DNA of 64,000 bases. Origin: an uncultured Devosia sp. GTDB lineage: Bacteria > Pseudomonadota > Alphaproteobacteria > Rhizobiales > Devosiaceae. Made by a program: the position numbers and the translations under genes. The DNA lies in contig NZ_CAUQDV010000003.1 in the NCBI RefSeq assembly GCF_963517015.1, positions 170,521-234,520 on the forward strand, written 5' to 3'. The first letter of the stretch is position 1. Every line of letters starts with the position of its first letter. Below the pieces are notes generated by a model. That model saw nothing but the letters and a program-made list of their open reading frames with translations, made no database searches and had not been told where the DNA came from. This document shows, one piece after another, positions 1 to 8,314 of this stretch.

Positions 1-182
1 CAGTGATGCGCACCGCCGCAGGCCTCCAACGCCACCAGGCAACGGGGCTGTTTGGCGAAGAACTCCAGCAACTTGGTCCGGCTGATCTTGCGACTGAACA
101 GCGGCCTGCCGCTGGCATCTGCGCCATGCGCATGAAAAACGTTCTTCGCGATATCCAGACCGATTGTGGTAACTTCCGACAT
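1..182 (-). CDS. IS110-family transposase, N-terminal part (runs off left edge)
   Basis: The reverse strand from an ATG at 182 encodes 60 residues beginning MSEVTTIGLDIAKNVFHAHG and reaching LVALEACGGAHH at the edge. This is the N-terminal RuvC-like DEDD domain typical of IS110/IS1111 transposases. The Asp of GLDIAKN is the first catalytic acid, and the LEACGG block is a family hallmark. These elements insert without terminal inverted repeats by a Holliday-junction-like mechanism. Only the N-terminus is visible, so I cannot say whether the element is intact. Its position beside small orphan genes fits an island. Confidence 0.9.
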   Translation of the reverse strand, partial: MSEVTTIGLDIAKNVFHAHGADASGRPLFSRKISRTKLLEFFAKQPRCLVALEACGGAHH

Positions 183-330
183 GGGCGCCTCCTCAAGTGG
201 TGTGTTCAACACCTCCACTTTGGCACATCGATGCCGCCGGGGGGCGTCCACCCCATCACCCCCGAGGCGACGGTCGGCCGTCGACCCCATTTCAGTCATT
301 CAACATGACGCCGTCGCTTTATGTAAGCTG

Positions 331-522
331 CTATAGCCAGTCATGATCCGACTGCTTAGTCGGATCAAGGTCCGCGCCAAGGGGCTCTAACAGAATGTCG
401 AGTCTCCGGTAGTACTCGTCGGTTTTCGGTAAGCCGAAGTTGTCCCGAACATGGCGGCGTACGGATCCGATGATGGTATCCATCTCGTGCCTGAAATGTG
501 GCGGATAATCAGCGAGGTCCAT
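331..522 (-). CDS. small hypothetical protein (63 aa), doubtful
   Basis: This ORF lies between the IS110 end and the next gene. The product is polar, with no signal peptide or membrane segment, and has a helix-like centre (IIGSVRRHVRDNFG) and an acidic C-terminus. The ribosome-binding site is weak (GAGACCGGGC before the ATG). It could be a genuine small gene or a leftover piece of a larger one. I recognise no family. Confidence 0.3.
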   Translation of the reverse strand: MDLADYPPHFRHEMDTIIGSVRRHVRDNFGLPKTDEYYRRLDILLEPLGADLDPTKQSDHDWL

Positions 523-725
523 GCCCGGTCTCTAAGACTAAGTCCCAACGAACATATCACCGGAGTCAGGGCATGTCCCTTTCCAGGAGGCGGTATCTTA
601 TTAGCAGTCCGTCTTCTACCCACCCCGGAAGAGCCGGTCTCACACCGACCCGTTTCAGTCAATAGCTCCATGTTTGCGTTCATGAAATCGGCCAGTAAGA
701 TTACTCCTTTGGGAGGAAATAGCGA

Positions 726-1337
726 TCAAGCGTCGTCGCTGATGACAATCTGGCAGTCTCGCTCGTGGCCCGCTGCGATATTGGCCTCGTTACAGGCATC
801 CAAAGCGCCGGCTGCATTCTCACCCGCCCAGATCTCGAAAATGGTGCTGCTGGAGGAGCGTGCCACGACGGCGCCTTCCGGCAACTGATTGGCGGTTTCG
901 GCCAGCGCCCTGATTGCCTCGTGATGCAGTTGCGGCATGGCCTCTGTCCAGCCTTCGGGCAGGATCTCGCCGAACAGGCTGCATTCGCCATCGCCCGCTT
1001 CCCTGGCTTCTTCGCAATCGGCAAGCGCGCCCGCCTTTGCCGCGTCGCGAGAGTGCAGGCCGCTACGGAGCTTGATTTCCATAATGCCGCCGTCCGCCGG
1101 AATATATGCGTAGATGGCACCATAGAAATGGTTGTTCATGACATCCATGCCGATCTGGCCTGCAAGCTCCTGCAACTGTTCCTGTGGTAACAGGTCGGAG
1201 GAAACGTCTATGGTAAAGCTCACATGGTCGGGCAGGTTTTCCAGGGCCGCAGCTAACGTCATGGGTGCAGGGCCTTCCTGGGCCGTTGCCGCGCCGGTCA
1301 ATGCCATCGCCATTCCCAGAGCCAAAAGCGTCTTCAT
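726..1337 (-). CDS. exported protein of unknown function
   Basis: The 203-residue product starts at the ATG at 1337, which is preceded by GGAGAGACACG. An ATG seven codons upstream is less likely. Residues 1-20 (MKTLLALGMAMALTGAATAQ) form a clear Sec signal peptide with an AxA-type cleavage site. The mature part is acidic with four Cys residues (ADCEEAREAGDGEC and DACNEAN...RDC), suggesting disulfides in the periplasm. I do not recognise the family. It stands alone, opposite to the cluster of exported-protein genes that starts at 1552. Confidence 0.75.
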   Translation of the reverse strand: MKTLLALGMAMALTGAATAQEGPAPMTLAAALENLPDHVSFTIDVSSDLLPQEQLQELAGQIGMDVMNNHFYGAIYAYIPADGGIMEIKLRSGLHSRDAAKAGALADCEEAREAGDGECSLFGEILPEGWTEAMPQLHHEAIRALAETANQLPEGAVVARSSSSTIFEIWAGENAAGALDACNEANIAAGHERDCQIVISDDA

Positions 1338-1551
1338 CGTGTCTCTCCGTGGATTCATATCAATGTGACGATGGCATTAGGTCGGACCTTGGTCGAAGGA
1401 TAAACATCGTGCTCGCCATGACCACAATCATGGCAATCCTTCTCATAGTCCGCACAGCGCCGAGGTCGTTGTTGTCCCTCATCGCAAGCCACCTGCCAAG
1501 GTTTCCTGGTCTGCGAGCGTCCTACTGTCAAATCCAAGAAGGGACACCATC

Positions 1552-2022
1552 ATGCCTGTGAGGTTGACCAATGCATTTGACCCGTCGACGGAACGCCTGA
1601 TCCAGATATCGATGGCAGTGGGCATCGCTGGACTTTCCTGTTTTCCATCCCTCGCGAGTGAAAGCACCGTGCGAGAATTGGACGCCTACTGCATCACGGC
1701 CGAAGGCACGCGCATGGGCGTAGCGGCCAGCCAGGATGGTGCGACAAACACCTATGTCTGGCCGCATGGCGCGGACATGGAGATTACCCGAAGTGCGCAC
1801 AACCGCATGATCGTTTCCCTTTGGCACAGGGAACTGGATTTGATTGGCTTCGACAGCCTGACAAGTCACGCAATCCCGCCACCCCATTGTGCGATCGCGC
1901 GAGAAGAGCAGGGGCAGTACCACGTCGTTCGCTGGCCTGAGGGTCAGACGCCGCCGTCGCTTGCGGCAGTGTTCGCTGCCATGCTGGTTGGTAGCTCGAC
2001 GCAAGGAAGGCCAGTCCGATGA
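1552..2022 (+). CDS. exported protein of unknown function
   Basis: The 156-residue product has a hydrophobic segment at residues 21-36 (MAVGIAGLSCFPSLAS) that looks like a signal sequence. Start at 1552 is supported by an AAGGGA-type site. An internal Met (residue 21) would give a more usual signal peptide. The mature part has two Cys. Its stop overlaps the next start by 4 bases (ATGA), so the two genes are translationally coupled. Family not recognised. Confidence 0.6.
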   Translation: MPVRLTNAFDPSTERLIQISMAVGIAGLSCFPSLASESTVRELDAYCITAEGTRMGVAASQDGATNTYVWPHGADMEITRSAHNRMIVSLWHRELDLIGFDSLTSHAIPPPHCAIAREEQGQYHVVRWPEGQTPPSLAAVFAAMLVGSSTQGRPVR

Positions 2023-2363
2023 TGCGTGCTTCGGTCTTCATGGGCGCGTGGAATTTCAGCCTTGGCTTTGGCCTTGTCCTGTCGGCCATGGCCACTCCGG
2101 CCGTGCAGGCAGCTTTGCCGCCCGAGAGCCGGCGCGTATCCGAAGTCCACGCCGTGCTCGATGCAACAGCCAGGGCCCTCGCCGGTCGCGGCGAGATCAT
2201 CGTCTCGATCGAATTTGCGGATCCGGACTATGTGGTCCGGTCGCGAAACTGCACCGTGACTGCTCGACTGGTTGCACCAGAGTCTGCGGCCGGTCCGGAG
2301 GCGGTGCCAGTTCCCGGACCGCGGCAATTCTCAGTCACGATAGAGCCGCCCATTTGCGACTGA
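2019..2363 (+). CDS. small exported protein of unknown function
   Basis: The 114-residue product has an N-terminal hydrophobic stretch (FSLGFGLVLSAMATPAVQAA, residues 13-32) ending in a likely signal peptidase site. The mature protein has two Cys (RNCTV and the C-terminal PPICD), so one disulfide is possible. It overlaps the upstream gene by 4 bases, so a common operon is likely. No known domain recognised. Confidence 0.6.
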   Translation: MMRASVFMGAWNFSLGFGLVLSAMATPAVQAALPPESRRVSEVHAVLDATARALAGRGEIIVSIEFADPDYVVRSRNCTVTARLVAPESAAGPEAVPVPGPRQFSVTIEPPICD

Positions 2364-2422
2364 ATTTGTGGATTTTGACTGCGTTTTCGCGGCTGTCGAT
2401 CGCGAATCCGCGGTGAGATTTC

Positions 2423-3073
2423 ATGCTTTTGCTCGGTAATCCCTGGATCGGCGCCATAGGGAAGTCGTCTTTCGCGCTGGCGCTCGATGACGTGGTGATC
2501 CAGGCGCCAGCACCCGAAGCCATGGCTGCCTTGACCAAAACCGATCCGTCCGTTGCCGACAATACCATCCTGGCGGCCGCGCTTGACGGACTGAGTGGGA
2601 GTGTCAAGAGCGACGGGCATCAGATCGTACAGGCCGTGGTCATTTCACCTGCATTCGGCCTTGCCGACATCGACCCTGCCGCCGTGATTGGGGCGACCAG
2701 TATCGATGAGGCCAAAACCGTGCTGGAGGCAGCGATGTTCGAAGGGACGCAGGGCATCCCACCTTATCTCGGCGGCATTGTTGCCGATGTGCAGCATGAA
2801 CTCGGCCCAACCGTCACGATCGCACTGACCTATCCCGACTGTGAAACCGCCGACAAAAGCGTTGCTGCGCTTGAGGAGCGCTGGGCTGCCAACATGGCCA
2901 CGGTGGCTCAGGCAAATGGGCTGTCCATTGCCGCAGAAGGGGCGCTTTGTGCCGCAGTGGTGAGCTTTATCGGAGAAGATGCGGGCGACGCCGGCAATCC
3001 TTTATTCGTCGAAACCCTCAGCCGCCATACCAGGCGTGAATTCAACCTGCTTCAGATCGGAGCCGCATCCTAG
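2423..3073 (+). CDS. hypothetical protein (216 aa)
   Basis: The product is an Ala-rich alpha/beta protein. The first 22 residues (MLLLGNPWIGAIGKSSFALALD) are moderately hydrophobic and might be an atypical signal sequence. Two Cys lie at YPDCETADKS and EGALCAAVVS. Coding character is consistent over the whole length and no competing reading frame is better. It follows the previous gene by 60 bases on the same strand, probably in one transcription unit. Family not recognised; weakly resembles the other exported proteins of this block. Confidence 0.6.
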   Translation: MLLLGNPWIGAIGKSSFALALDDVVIQAPAPEAMAALTKTDPSVADNTILAAALDGLSGSVKSDGHQIVQAVVISPAFGLADIDPAAVIGATSIDEAKTVLEAAMFEGTQGIPPYLGGIVADVQHELGPTVTIALTYPDCETADKSVAALEERWAANMATVAQANGLSIAAEGALCAAVVSFIGEDAGDAGNPLFVETLSRHTRREFNLLQIGAAS

Positions 3074-3125
3074 GCAATCGATCAAAATTGATAGATCAGG
3101 CCGGATGGCAACATGAGAGGCGCGC

Positions 3126-3953
3126 TTGAGCGACAACAGTCTTCATCTCGTACCCGTCCACCAGGGCGACTATCCCAATGCCAGGGACAAAGCGCACCAG
3201 GCCCTGGCCTTTCTCGTTGAAAGAGACATGGTGGAGGCTCAGCCATCCGACTGCACGCTTGCGACAGCTCCTGGCCACCGTTTCCTGCCGGGTGCCAGGG
3301 AGCTGTTTGAGGATGGCGATGCAATCCATCTCGGTCTCGCCGTGTCTGGCGTCAGTCTCGAATGCGAAGGCCGTCGGGCTTTCCACCCCATGGAAAGCGC
3401 GGATTTGAACCTGACCTGCGCCACCTGTGGCCGGGTCCATATGTTCGACGAGGCGGTCGAATTCATTCCCGGCTGGCTGTCCGGCGAACAGGAATTTCCC
3501 CGCTGTCTGGCCTGTGGTACCGCGCGGCATCTTGCTGAGTGGAATTGTCAGCCCGAATGGGCCTTCAGCAATCTGGGTCTCACCTTCTGGAATGGCGGCA
3601 CGTCGTCCGAACGTTCGACGAGCACGGCGCAATCAATATCCTCCCGCTCAGACAGTTCGCGAGGGTACCCCGGTCGCACTTCACCCCGGCTGGGGTCCAT
3701 TTCTCGCGAGATGTCCGCAATGCGCTCCGCCAAGGCGATACACTCGGGAGGTACGCCGGCGAATGAAGGTGTCGAGACAATCGCCAAGATGGCCACTAAC
3801 AGAGAACGCTTTATCATTGATGGGTCCACCCCGTCGGTCTACGATTTCCAACGTTGTATCAGCGTGTTGAGGCCGCGTCCCGTTGATAGCGACAGCAGGA
3901 CGGACCGCGTAGCGCCGAACCGAAGGGTCACCTGCGCCGCCTGTGGAGAGTAA
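3126..3953 (+). CDS. zinc-ribbon protein, C-terminal part apparently scrambled
   Basis: A TTG start at 3126 is preceded by GAGAGG. Residues 1-157 read like a real protein. They include a zinc-ribbon pair of CxxC motifs (CATC near residue 98, CLAC near 128) and the segment EWAFSNLGLTFWNG. From about residue 158 (about 3600) the composition turns Ser/Arg-rich and the frame lies antisense to the better-looking gene at 3548-3817. The original C-terminus has therefore probably been lost by a frameshift or rearrangement, and the reading frame simply runs on to 3953. The function of the zinc-ribbon part is unknown. Confidence 0.5.
   Translation: MSDNSLHLVPVHQGDYPNARDKAHQALAFLVERDMVEAQPSDCTLATAPGHRFLPGARELFEDGDAIHLGLAVSGVSLECEGRRAFHPMESADLNLTCATCGRVHMFDEAVEFIPGWLSGEQEFPRCLACGTARHLAEWNCQPEWAFSNLGLTFWNGGTSSERSTSTAQSISSRSDSSRGYPGRTSPRLGSISREMSAMRSAKAIHSGGTPANEGVETIAKMATNRERFIIDGSTPSVYDFQRCISVLRPRPVDSDSRTDRVAPNRRVTCAACGE
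3548..3817 (-). CDS. small exported protein of unknown function
   Basis: An 89-residue product from the ATG at 3817 begins MIKRSLLVAILAIVSTPSFA, a textbook Sec signal peptide. An acidic mature part follows with two Cys (PPECIALAE and EDIDCAVL), which could pair. It lies antisense to the C-terminal half of the zinc-ribbon reading frame. I favour this gene over that tail because the signal peptide and composition are convincing. Family not recognised. Confidence 0.55.
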   Translation of the reverse strand: MIKRSLLVAILAIVSTPSFAGVPPECIALAERIADISREMDPSRGEVRPGYPRELSEREDIDCAVLVERSDDVPPFQKVRPRLLKAHSG

Positions 3954-3954
3954 C

Positions 3955-4455
3955 ATGAGGAAAATTCTGCACGTAACGATCTCGCTGGCAGCGTTGCTGC
4001 CCCTCCCGGCCGTCGCGGCGCCGACGTGCTTCTCGCGAGTTTACTCGCCCGATCATCTCGATAACAATCCTGGCCAGCAGGTCGCCCAAATCCGAGCTCT
4101 GCACATCCCCAGGATCAACGACATGCCGGAAAGTTATGACATCCGCGTCAGGTTCCGCGACGACACTCGGGAGTTCTCTGCCATAACATATTGCGACGAT
4201 ATCGACGGCACGACGACCTGTATGATCGAATGCGATGGCGGGATCGTTCTTCCAACGTTCGATCAAAGTGGTCGATTGCGATTGAACACCGAGTATCTGC
4301 GCGCGGAATACGCGAGATCGGCGGCAGAGGAGATTGGCTGCGCGGAACCAGTGACGCGTTCGATTGCCGATGTTTCGCCATCAGGAGATGCCATGCCGAC
4401 GGTATTTCTTCTGCATTCAGAAGAACCTGGGCTGTGCGACTGGGACGGTCGATAA
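3955..4455 (+). CDS. exported Cys-containing protein of unknown function
   Basis: The 166-residue product starts at the ATG at 3955 (preceded by GGAGAGTAAC). Residues 1-22 (MRKILHVTISLAALLPLPAVAA) are a signal peptide. The mature part contains six Cys (PTCFSR, TYCDD, TTCMIECDGG, EIGCAEP, GLCDWD), consistent with a disulfide-stabilised periplasmic protein. No known domain is recognised. It is first in a run of three similar small exported proteins on this strand. Confidence 0.65.
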   Translation: MRKILHVTISLAALLPLPAVAAPTCFSRVYSPDHLDNNPGQQVAQIRALHIPRINDMPESYDIRVRFRDDTREFSAITYCDDIDGTTTCMIECDGGIVLPTFDQSGRLRLNTEYLRAEYARSAAEEIGCAEPVTRSIADVSPSGDAMPTVFLLHSEEPGLCDWDGR

Positions 4456-4512
4456 GTCCGGCAGTCCAAATTGACGACATGGAATACAGCCTATGACCCA
4501 GATTAAGCGCTC

Positions 4513-4989
4513 ATGATTGCCTCTGCCACACTTTCGATTGCTGCTGGTGTTCTCATGTGCCTTTTTACGGCATTCCCCCAGCCCATGGCGCAATCGACGT
4601 CGATCTATGAAGACAGCGCCGTCATACCGCCAAACGCCGCCTATGTCGGCACCGCCGACGGTGGCCAATTCATAGTTCTGGAACGGCGGGACATTCCATC
4701 CGATGACGGCAACGCACAGGTCGGGTTCTATATGCAGGTCTTTTATGCCTGGTCCACCGGCGGGCCCTACGGGAGAGAGCGCATAGGCGATCTCGCATTT
4801 GAAGGTAACACAGTCTACGTCCCACCGCCGGGATTGCCGCCTGACCTCCAGGTGCCGACGGTAGACTACATCCTTGGCACCACGGACGGGGATGCAAATT
4901 CCTCCTTTGAAGACGGTGTGCTGTCCATCCGCATGCCGGAGACCCACGGGAGTCAAAGCAAATGGATATCCCGCCTCGTACCCTTTTAA
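4513..4989 (+). CDS. exported protein of unknown function
   Basis: The 158-residue product has a signal-like N-terminus (ASATLSIAAGVLMCLFTAF, then PQPMAQS). The Cys at residue 16 is within the hydrophobic core, not a clear lipobox. The mature part is Gly/Pro-rich with no Cys and looks beta-rich. It lies 57 bases after the preceding exported-protein gene. Family unknown. Confidence 0.6.
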   Translation: MIASATLSIAAGVLMCLFTAFPQPMAQSTSIYEDSAVIPPNAAYVGTADGGQFIVLERRDIPSDDGNAQVGFYMQVFYAWSTGGPYGRERIGDLAFEGNTVYVPPPGLPPDLQVPTVDYILGTTDGDANSSFEDGVLSIRMPETHGSQSKWISRLVPF

Positions 4990-5082
4990 TGGAGCTGGAA
5001 CGCGATTATGCGGCAACGTTTATGCGCTCGGGCGGCATCCATGCAATTGTCGGTTCATCATCAACAATCGAAGGGTCTGGTC

Positions 5083-5562
5083 ATGGTCCGCGTTCGCGCC
5101 ACCGTCTTGATGGTCGCCTGTTCAATGGCCATCGGTTTGCCGGCGGCAGCCAAGTCAGAGAGCGTTTTTACGCCTGCGCCGGGCTCAAATGAGCGCACTG
5201 CCATACTGGATGCGCTACGTAGCGGCACCGAAGTTTTCGTGGTCGAGGAGATGAATGTCCAGGTCACCGATTGCGGAGCATCGGCATTCGTTATCGCTGA
5301 TAGCGGCGGTGCCAGCGCGATTTCCGCACTTTTGGTCAGCGACAGGGATGGCCCGTGGTTGCCAATACTGATCATGAATGATGGCAGCGAGATTTGCGGA
5401 CAGGATATGGCCCACCGATTTGAGACCGTTGCTGCTGCGATTGAGGAACATGGCGGAAATGCCGACAGCATCATGCCCGGTTTCTCGGAATTGGTCGTAG
5501 AAGTAGCATCGTCAGACGGTCTGCATTGCCTTCCTGACGTCTCTTTTCCGTCCCTCGAATAG
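5083..5562 (+). CDS. exported protein of unknown function
   Basis: The start at 5083 (AAGGGTCTGGTC then ATG) gives 159 residues. Residues 1-23 (VRVRATVLMVACSMAIGLPAAA region) are a signal peptide. A longer frame from 5008 exists but adds an unlikely N-terminus. The mature part has three Cys (VTDCGAS, EICGQD, LHCLPD). Composition resembles the preceding two gene products. Family not recognised. Confidence 0.65.
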   Translation: MVRVRATVLMVACSMAIGLPAAAKSESVFTPAPGSNERTAILDALRSGTEVFVVEEMNVQVTDCGASAFVIADSGGASAISALLVSDRDGPWLPILIMNDGSEICGQDMAHRFETVAAAIEEHGGNADSIMPGFSELVVEVASSDGLHCLPDVSFPSLE

Positions 5563-5656
5563 GGTCGCAGTAGCAATCGTCTTTGCCGATTGCCCTTGAT
5601 GCAAGCCCGCCTCTGGCAAGGGTTGGCCCCGCCGCCCGCGCTATGCACCTATGAAG

Positions 5657-6061
5657 CTAGATCTCGGGACTTTCCGCTGGTGCCCTAGCGATATGCGCGA
5701 GGATCAATTCTCGCGTCACCCGCTGATTGCCCGGATATTCGTTGAAGCGGGACGAAACTGCGGGGCCGTAGCCGGACAGGGATCGATCACTCTGGCTGGA
5801 CAGCCAGTTCGTAAATTCCTCGTCGCTGTCAAAGGTGAGTAAGGGCTCTCCGTGCGGCAGGCCATCCTGCGACTGGGAGAGGAAGAAGACGCAGGCCTTG
5901 CGATCGTGGAAGAGACCGTGGCCTGTATAGTCGCGATGCGCCCGGACAATGGCGCCCAGATCGCCAAACCATCTGTGCCGTTTCAAAAAGGCGGCCGCGT
6001 CAAGCGCCAAAGCATTGCCGAACTGCAATCCGTCATATCGATCTAAACTGAAGGATGTCAT
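5657..6061 (-). CDS. hypothetical cytoplasmic protein (134 aa)
   Basis: The product is rich in aromatic and charged residues, with no signal peptide, no membrane segment and a single Cys. The segment RYDGLQFGNALALDAAAFLK followed by HRDYTGHGLFHDRK looks like a compact alpha/beta fold. It is convergent with the exported-protein block. No family was recognised and the gene call rests on coding character. Confidence 0.5.
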   Translation of the reverse strand: MTSFSLDRYDGLQFGNALALDAAAFLKRHRWFGDLGAIVRAHRDYTGHGLFHDRKACVFFLSQSQDGLPHGEPLLTFDSDEEFTNWLSSQSDRSLSGYGPAVSSRFNEYPGNQRVTRELILAHIARAPAESPEI

Positions 6062-6208
6062 TGGCTGATCTCGTCCGTGTACTCACCGCAATAGATCGTG
6101 TCATCGACTATGCGGAAGTAGATGTCATAGGGTCGACCGAAATTGGCCTGCATTTCCACAATTGCTGCCCTCTGCTGAATGGCCTGTCAGTCACGAATTC
6201 GCGGCCCC

Positions 6209-6802
6209 CTATTGCGCGACCAGCACGGCGCGGATCGGAATGGAAAACGTCTCCGACACGGGGATGGTACTTGCATCATTTTCGTAGGATATCGCCAGAT
6301 CGAACCGCACGACAAAATCCTGCGGCGCGTTATTGGCGGGTCGGCCCCAGCTCGGCAATATACGGCTGCGAATTGCGTCAACGTGCCTTGTCCAACTGCT
6401 GATCAGCAGATCCTCGCCGGCTCCGATTGTTTTGTGCTGCGCATTGGTGCCGCCGGTGACATCGTTGAAATCCACAGCCTGATTGGCCCTGCCTGCAGGC
6501 CAGATGGCCGTGGACCGGAAAGATCGCGCAGGGTCTAGCTGATAGCTTACAGTGACCGGTTCAGGACCTGTATTACGGATGCGCACTGTCGGCGTGTAGG
6601 GAGCAAGATTCGCGGTCCCCTGCGGCTCGATACACAAAGTGTCCGCACCGAACACCTCAAGCACCAACATACCGCTGGATTTCGTATCGAGTGTCCTGCT
6701 TTCCATACTGCATCCATCGGACGATGCCCCATTTGCAGGCGCGCAGACCAAAACTGCGGTGAGTGCTGTTTGGATAAGTTTGCCCGATATCCGCTTGAAC
6801 AT
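6209..6802 (-). CDS. exported beta-rich protein of unknown function
   Basis: The 197-residue product begins with a signal peptide (MFKRISGKLIQTALTAVLVCAPANG). The mature part has the pattern of an immunoglobulin-like or CARDB-like beta sandwich (TPTVRIRNTGPEPVTVSYQL). This suggests a periplasmic or secreted binding or adhesion module. Two Cys (DGCSMES and DTLCIEP) may pair. Function unknown. The 290 bases upstream (6803-7094) hold no gene I can support. Confidence 0.6.
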   Translation of the reverse strand: MFKRISGKLIQTALTAVLVCAPANGASSDGCSMESRTLDTKSSGMLVLEVFGADTLCIEPQGTANLAPYTPTVRIRNTGPEPVTVSYQLDPARSFRSTAIWPAGRANQAVDFNDVTGGTNAQHKTIGAGEDLLISSWTRHVDAIRSRILPSWGRPANNAPQDFVVRFDLAISYENDASTIPVSETFSIPIRAVLVAQ

Positions 6803-7094
6803 CTCTATTGCTCCCTATCGCGACTGTCCGAACCTAGCCCGCCACTGCCGGGCTGCGATCAACCCCATTTCGGTCATCGCGCACCTCGGGACTAGCACCG
6901 GAAGGCGGACCTGCCCAAGTCGGGTCCTTTTCAGTTTTCGGAACATCAGGATACTCCGTCGAAGCCTAAACTGCGATTCCGGGTCAAAGCAGAGACAAGT
7001 CTGCTTTGGCCTTTCCCTGGCTAATGCCGCATGTCTGCTAACTACCCCGACGACGTCGGTCTCCACTCCACGCCTTAGATGTGGCTTAGGAGAT

Positions 7095-7451
7095 CTAGAC
7101 GGCAAGCTCCCGTCGGGATGCCAAAGCCAGCGCTGCGATCAAGTCATCGGGGATTGGTTTCGACGGTGAAAAGGCGACACCAGTTTTGGAAGCCTTAAGG
7201 CCAGCTGAAGCGATGTCGTCAGCATGGTGAGCAATGGCGCCTTTCGCCACGTAAAGACCGCACTGTTTGCTGAACGCACCATAGCCTGCGATGATTTTCT
7301 TCCCGAAACCAAAACCTGGCATGCCGTACTGATTGATCTCCTCAGCGTCGGGGAGAGTCCGTCTTAGCTGGTCGCGGACGTGAGCAAGCTGCGGCCGTAG
7401 AGCTTCCGGTGCAGCAGCGATATATGATGCGTGGTCGAGAAATTCCGTCAT
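7095..7451 (-). CDS. DUF1801/YdhG-like protein
   Basis: The start at 7451 follows GGAGGATCAGAC and gives 118 residues. The pattern of an N-terminal helix, then DAEEINQYGMPGFGFGKKIIAGYGAF, then CGLYVAKGAI, ending in the SPSKPIPDDLIAALALAS block, is that of the DUF1801 (YdhG/YdeI-like) family. These are small cytoplasmic proteins of the iron-chaperone-like fold whose biochemical role is uncertain. It is the last intact gene before the tRNA fragment. Confidence 0.8.
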   Translation of the reverse strand: MTEFLDHASYIAAAPEALRPQLAHVRDQLRRTLPDAEEINQYGMPGFGFGKKIIAGYGAFSKQCGLYVAKGAIAHHADDIASAGLKASKTGVAFSPSKPIPDDLIAALALASRRELAV

Positions 7452-7493
7452 GTCTGATCCTCCGCTACAGTTCGGTAATTCGCACACATAGCC

Positions 7494-7637
7494 ATGTTCG
7501 ATTTAAGCCCGAAGTTCACCAAAACCAGACGGACTGCAAACCACCCCATTATGGACATCCGTGATAGCAAACTCTTGTTGCTCATTGACCAACTGGCAGG
7601 ACAGTTTTGGGACAACGCAACACACAAAGAGCAGTAA
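7494..7637 (+). CDS. possible small protein (47 aa), doubtful
   Basis: An open frame from ATG 7494 to TAA 7635-7637 encodes a short protein with an amphipathic segment (SKLLLLIDQLAGQFWDNATH). No ribosome-binding site is obvious. It might be a fragment of an island gene or a chance ORF. Confidence 0.2.
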   Translation: MFDLSPKFTKTRRTANHPIMDIRDSKLLLLIDQLAGQFWDNATHKEQ

Positions 7638-7721
7638 AGACGCCTTGAAAAAATACGAAGCCATCCTATAAGTTTCAATGCGTTAGCAGTATTGACAAAA
7701 CGGGAAAAGTCTAAAATCGAA

Positions 7722-7766
7722 CTCCGAAGGCAGAGGTCGCAGGTTCGAATCCTGTCGGGTGCGTCA
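7722..7766 (+). other. 3' half of tRNA-Arg(CCG); probable attachment site
   Basis: The sequence reads as an anticodon loop CTCCGAA (anticodon CCG), then the 3' anticodon stem GGCAG, variable loop, T stem-loop GCAGG-TTCGAAT-CCTGT and 3' acceptor strand CGGGTGC. The discriminator base and TCA follow in place of CCA. The 5' half is missing: upstream bases do not form the acceptor, D arm or 5' anticodon stem. Such 3'-half duplicates are left when an integrative element inserts into a tRNA gene. The orientation implies that the island lies to the left (1-7721) and the original chromosome to the right. Confidence 0.75.
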
Positions 7767-8000
7767 AGTTTTATATTTAAATTCAGTTACTTAAGCTTCT
7801 GTTCTGTAGGATTTTGATCCTCAATCAAGCGGCTTGCAGGCTTTATACCGATCTAAAAAGCCCAATCCTTTCAAAGGCGCCCAAATCCGCGAATACTGCA
7901 ACGAGGGGCTGATATGCGCTCTGATAGCGTTGGTATGCTCCGCACTATCGCAATATCTGGAAATCCTTGTCATGCTCTTCTGCGTCTCCATGGCGATCAA

Positions 8001-8139
8001 GAGCTGGCAGAGCATGACTACGACAGATATCTGGCACGATTCTCAAGGGAAAGTTTCTCACGGCGGAGGCTGCGACCAAAGCGATGAAGGCTGGCGGCGG
8101 TTCTATCTTTCAGACCGAGTCCGTTTGGGCGATCTAAGT
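8001..8139 (+). pseudogene. short-chain dehydrogenase remnant (frameshifted)
   Basis: Two adjoining frames read ELAEHDYDRYLA and then TILKGKFLTAEAATKAMKAG, GGSIFQTESVWAI and a stop. This is the central part of a classical SDR (NLKGxFLxxQAAxxAM...GGGSIxNxxSxxA). There is a frame change near 8048, and no Rossmann N-terminus or catalytic Tyr-Lys is present. It is a decayed fragment in the 7.8-8.3 kb scar next to the tRNA fragment. Confidence 0.6.
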
Positions 8140-8247
8140 ACTGGGCGCGCCGCCCTCAATTGTCAGCCCAAGATCGGTGAAGAACGCGACCTTCACGTCG
8201 AGATCCTCGAAGGCAATCCCAACATTGTCCATCCGCCTAGGCGCCAT
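8134..8247 (-). pseudogene. VOC/glyoxalase-family N-terminal fragment
   Basis: From an ATG at 8247 the reverse strand encodes MAPRRMDNVGIAFEDLDVKV then AFFTDLGLTIEGGAPST and a TAG. This matches the first beta-alpha-beta unit of vicinal-oxygen-chelate proteins (DNVxIxxxDLxxxxxFFxxLG). The protein stops after 37 residues where the family needs about 120. It is truncated at the junction with the SDR remnant, which lies on the opposite strand and shares the last bases. Confidence 0.65.
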
Positions 8248-8314
8248 AGCCGCAGCTCCTGAGCCTATCAGCCGATACTCACAAAACAGATTGCATGATC
8301 CAAGTGGTTTTCAC

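Noticed and set aside
283..6880. Short recurring phrase CATTTCRGTCAT near 288, 650 and 6865
   Set aside because: The copies are only about 12 bases, diverge quickly on both sides and do not define a unit; chance or an old dispersed remnant.
7448..7678. 76-codon reverse frame before the DUF1801 gene
   Set aside because: It has no ribosome-binding site, is Ser/Arg/Leu-rich and overlaps another weak frame; no support.
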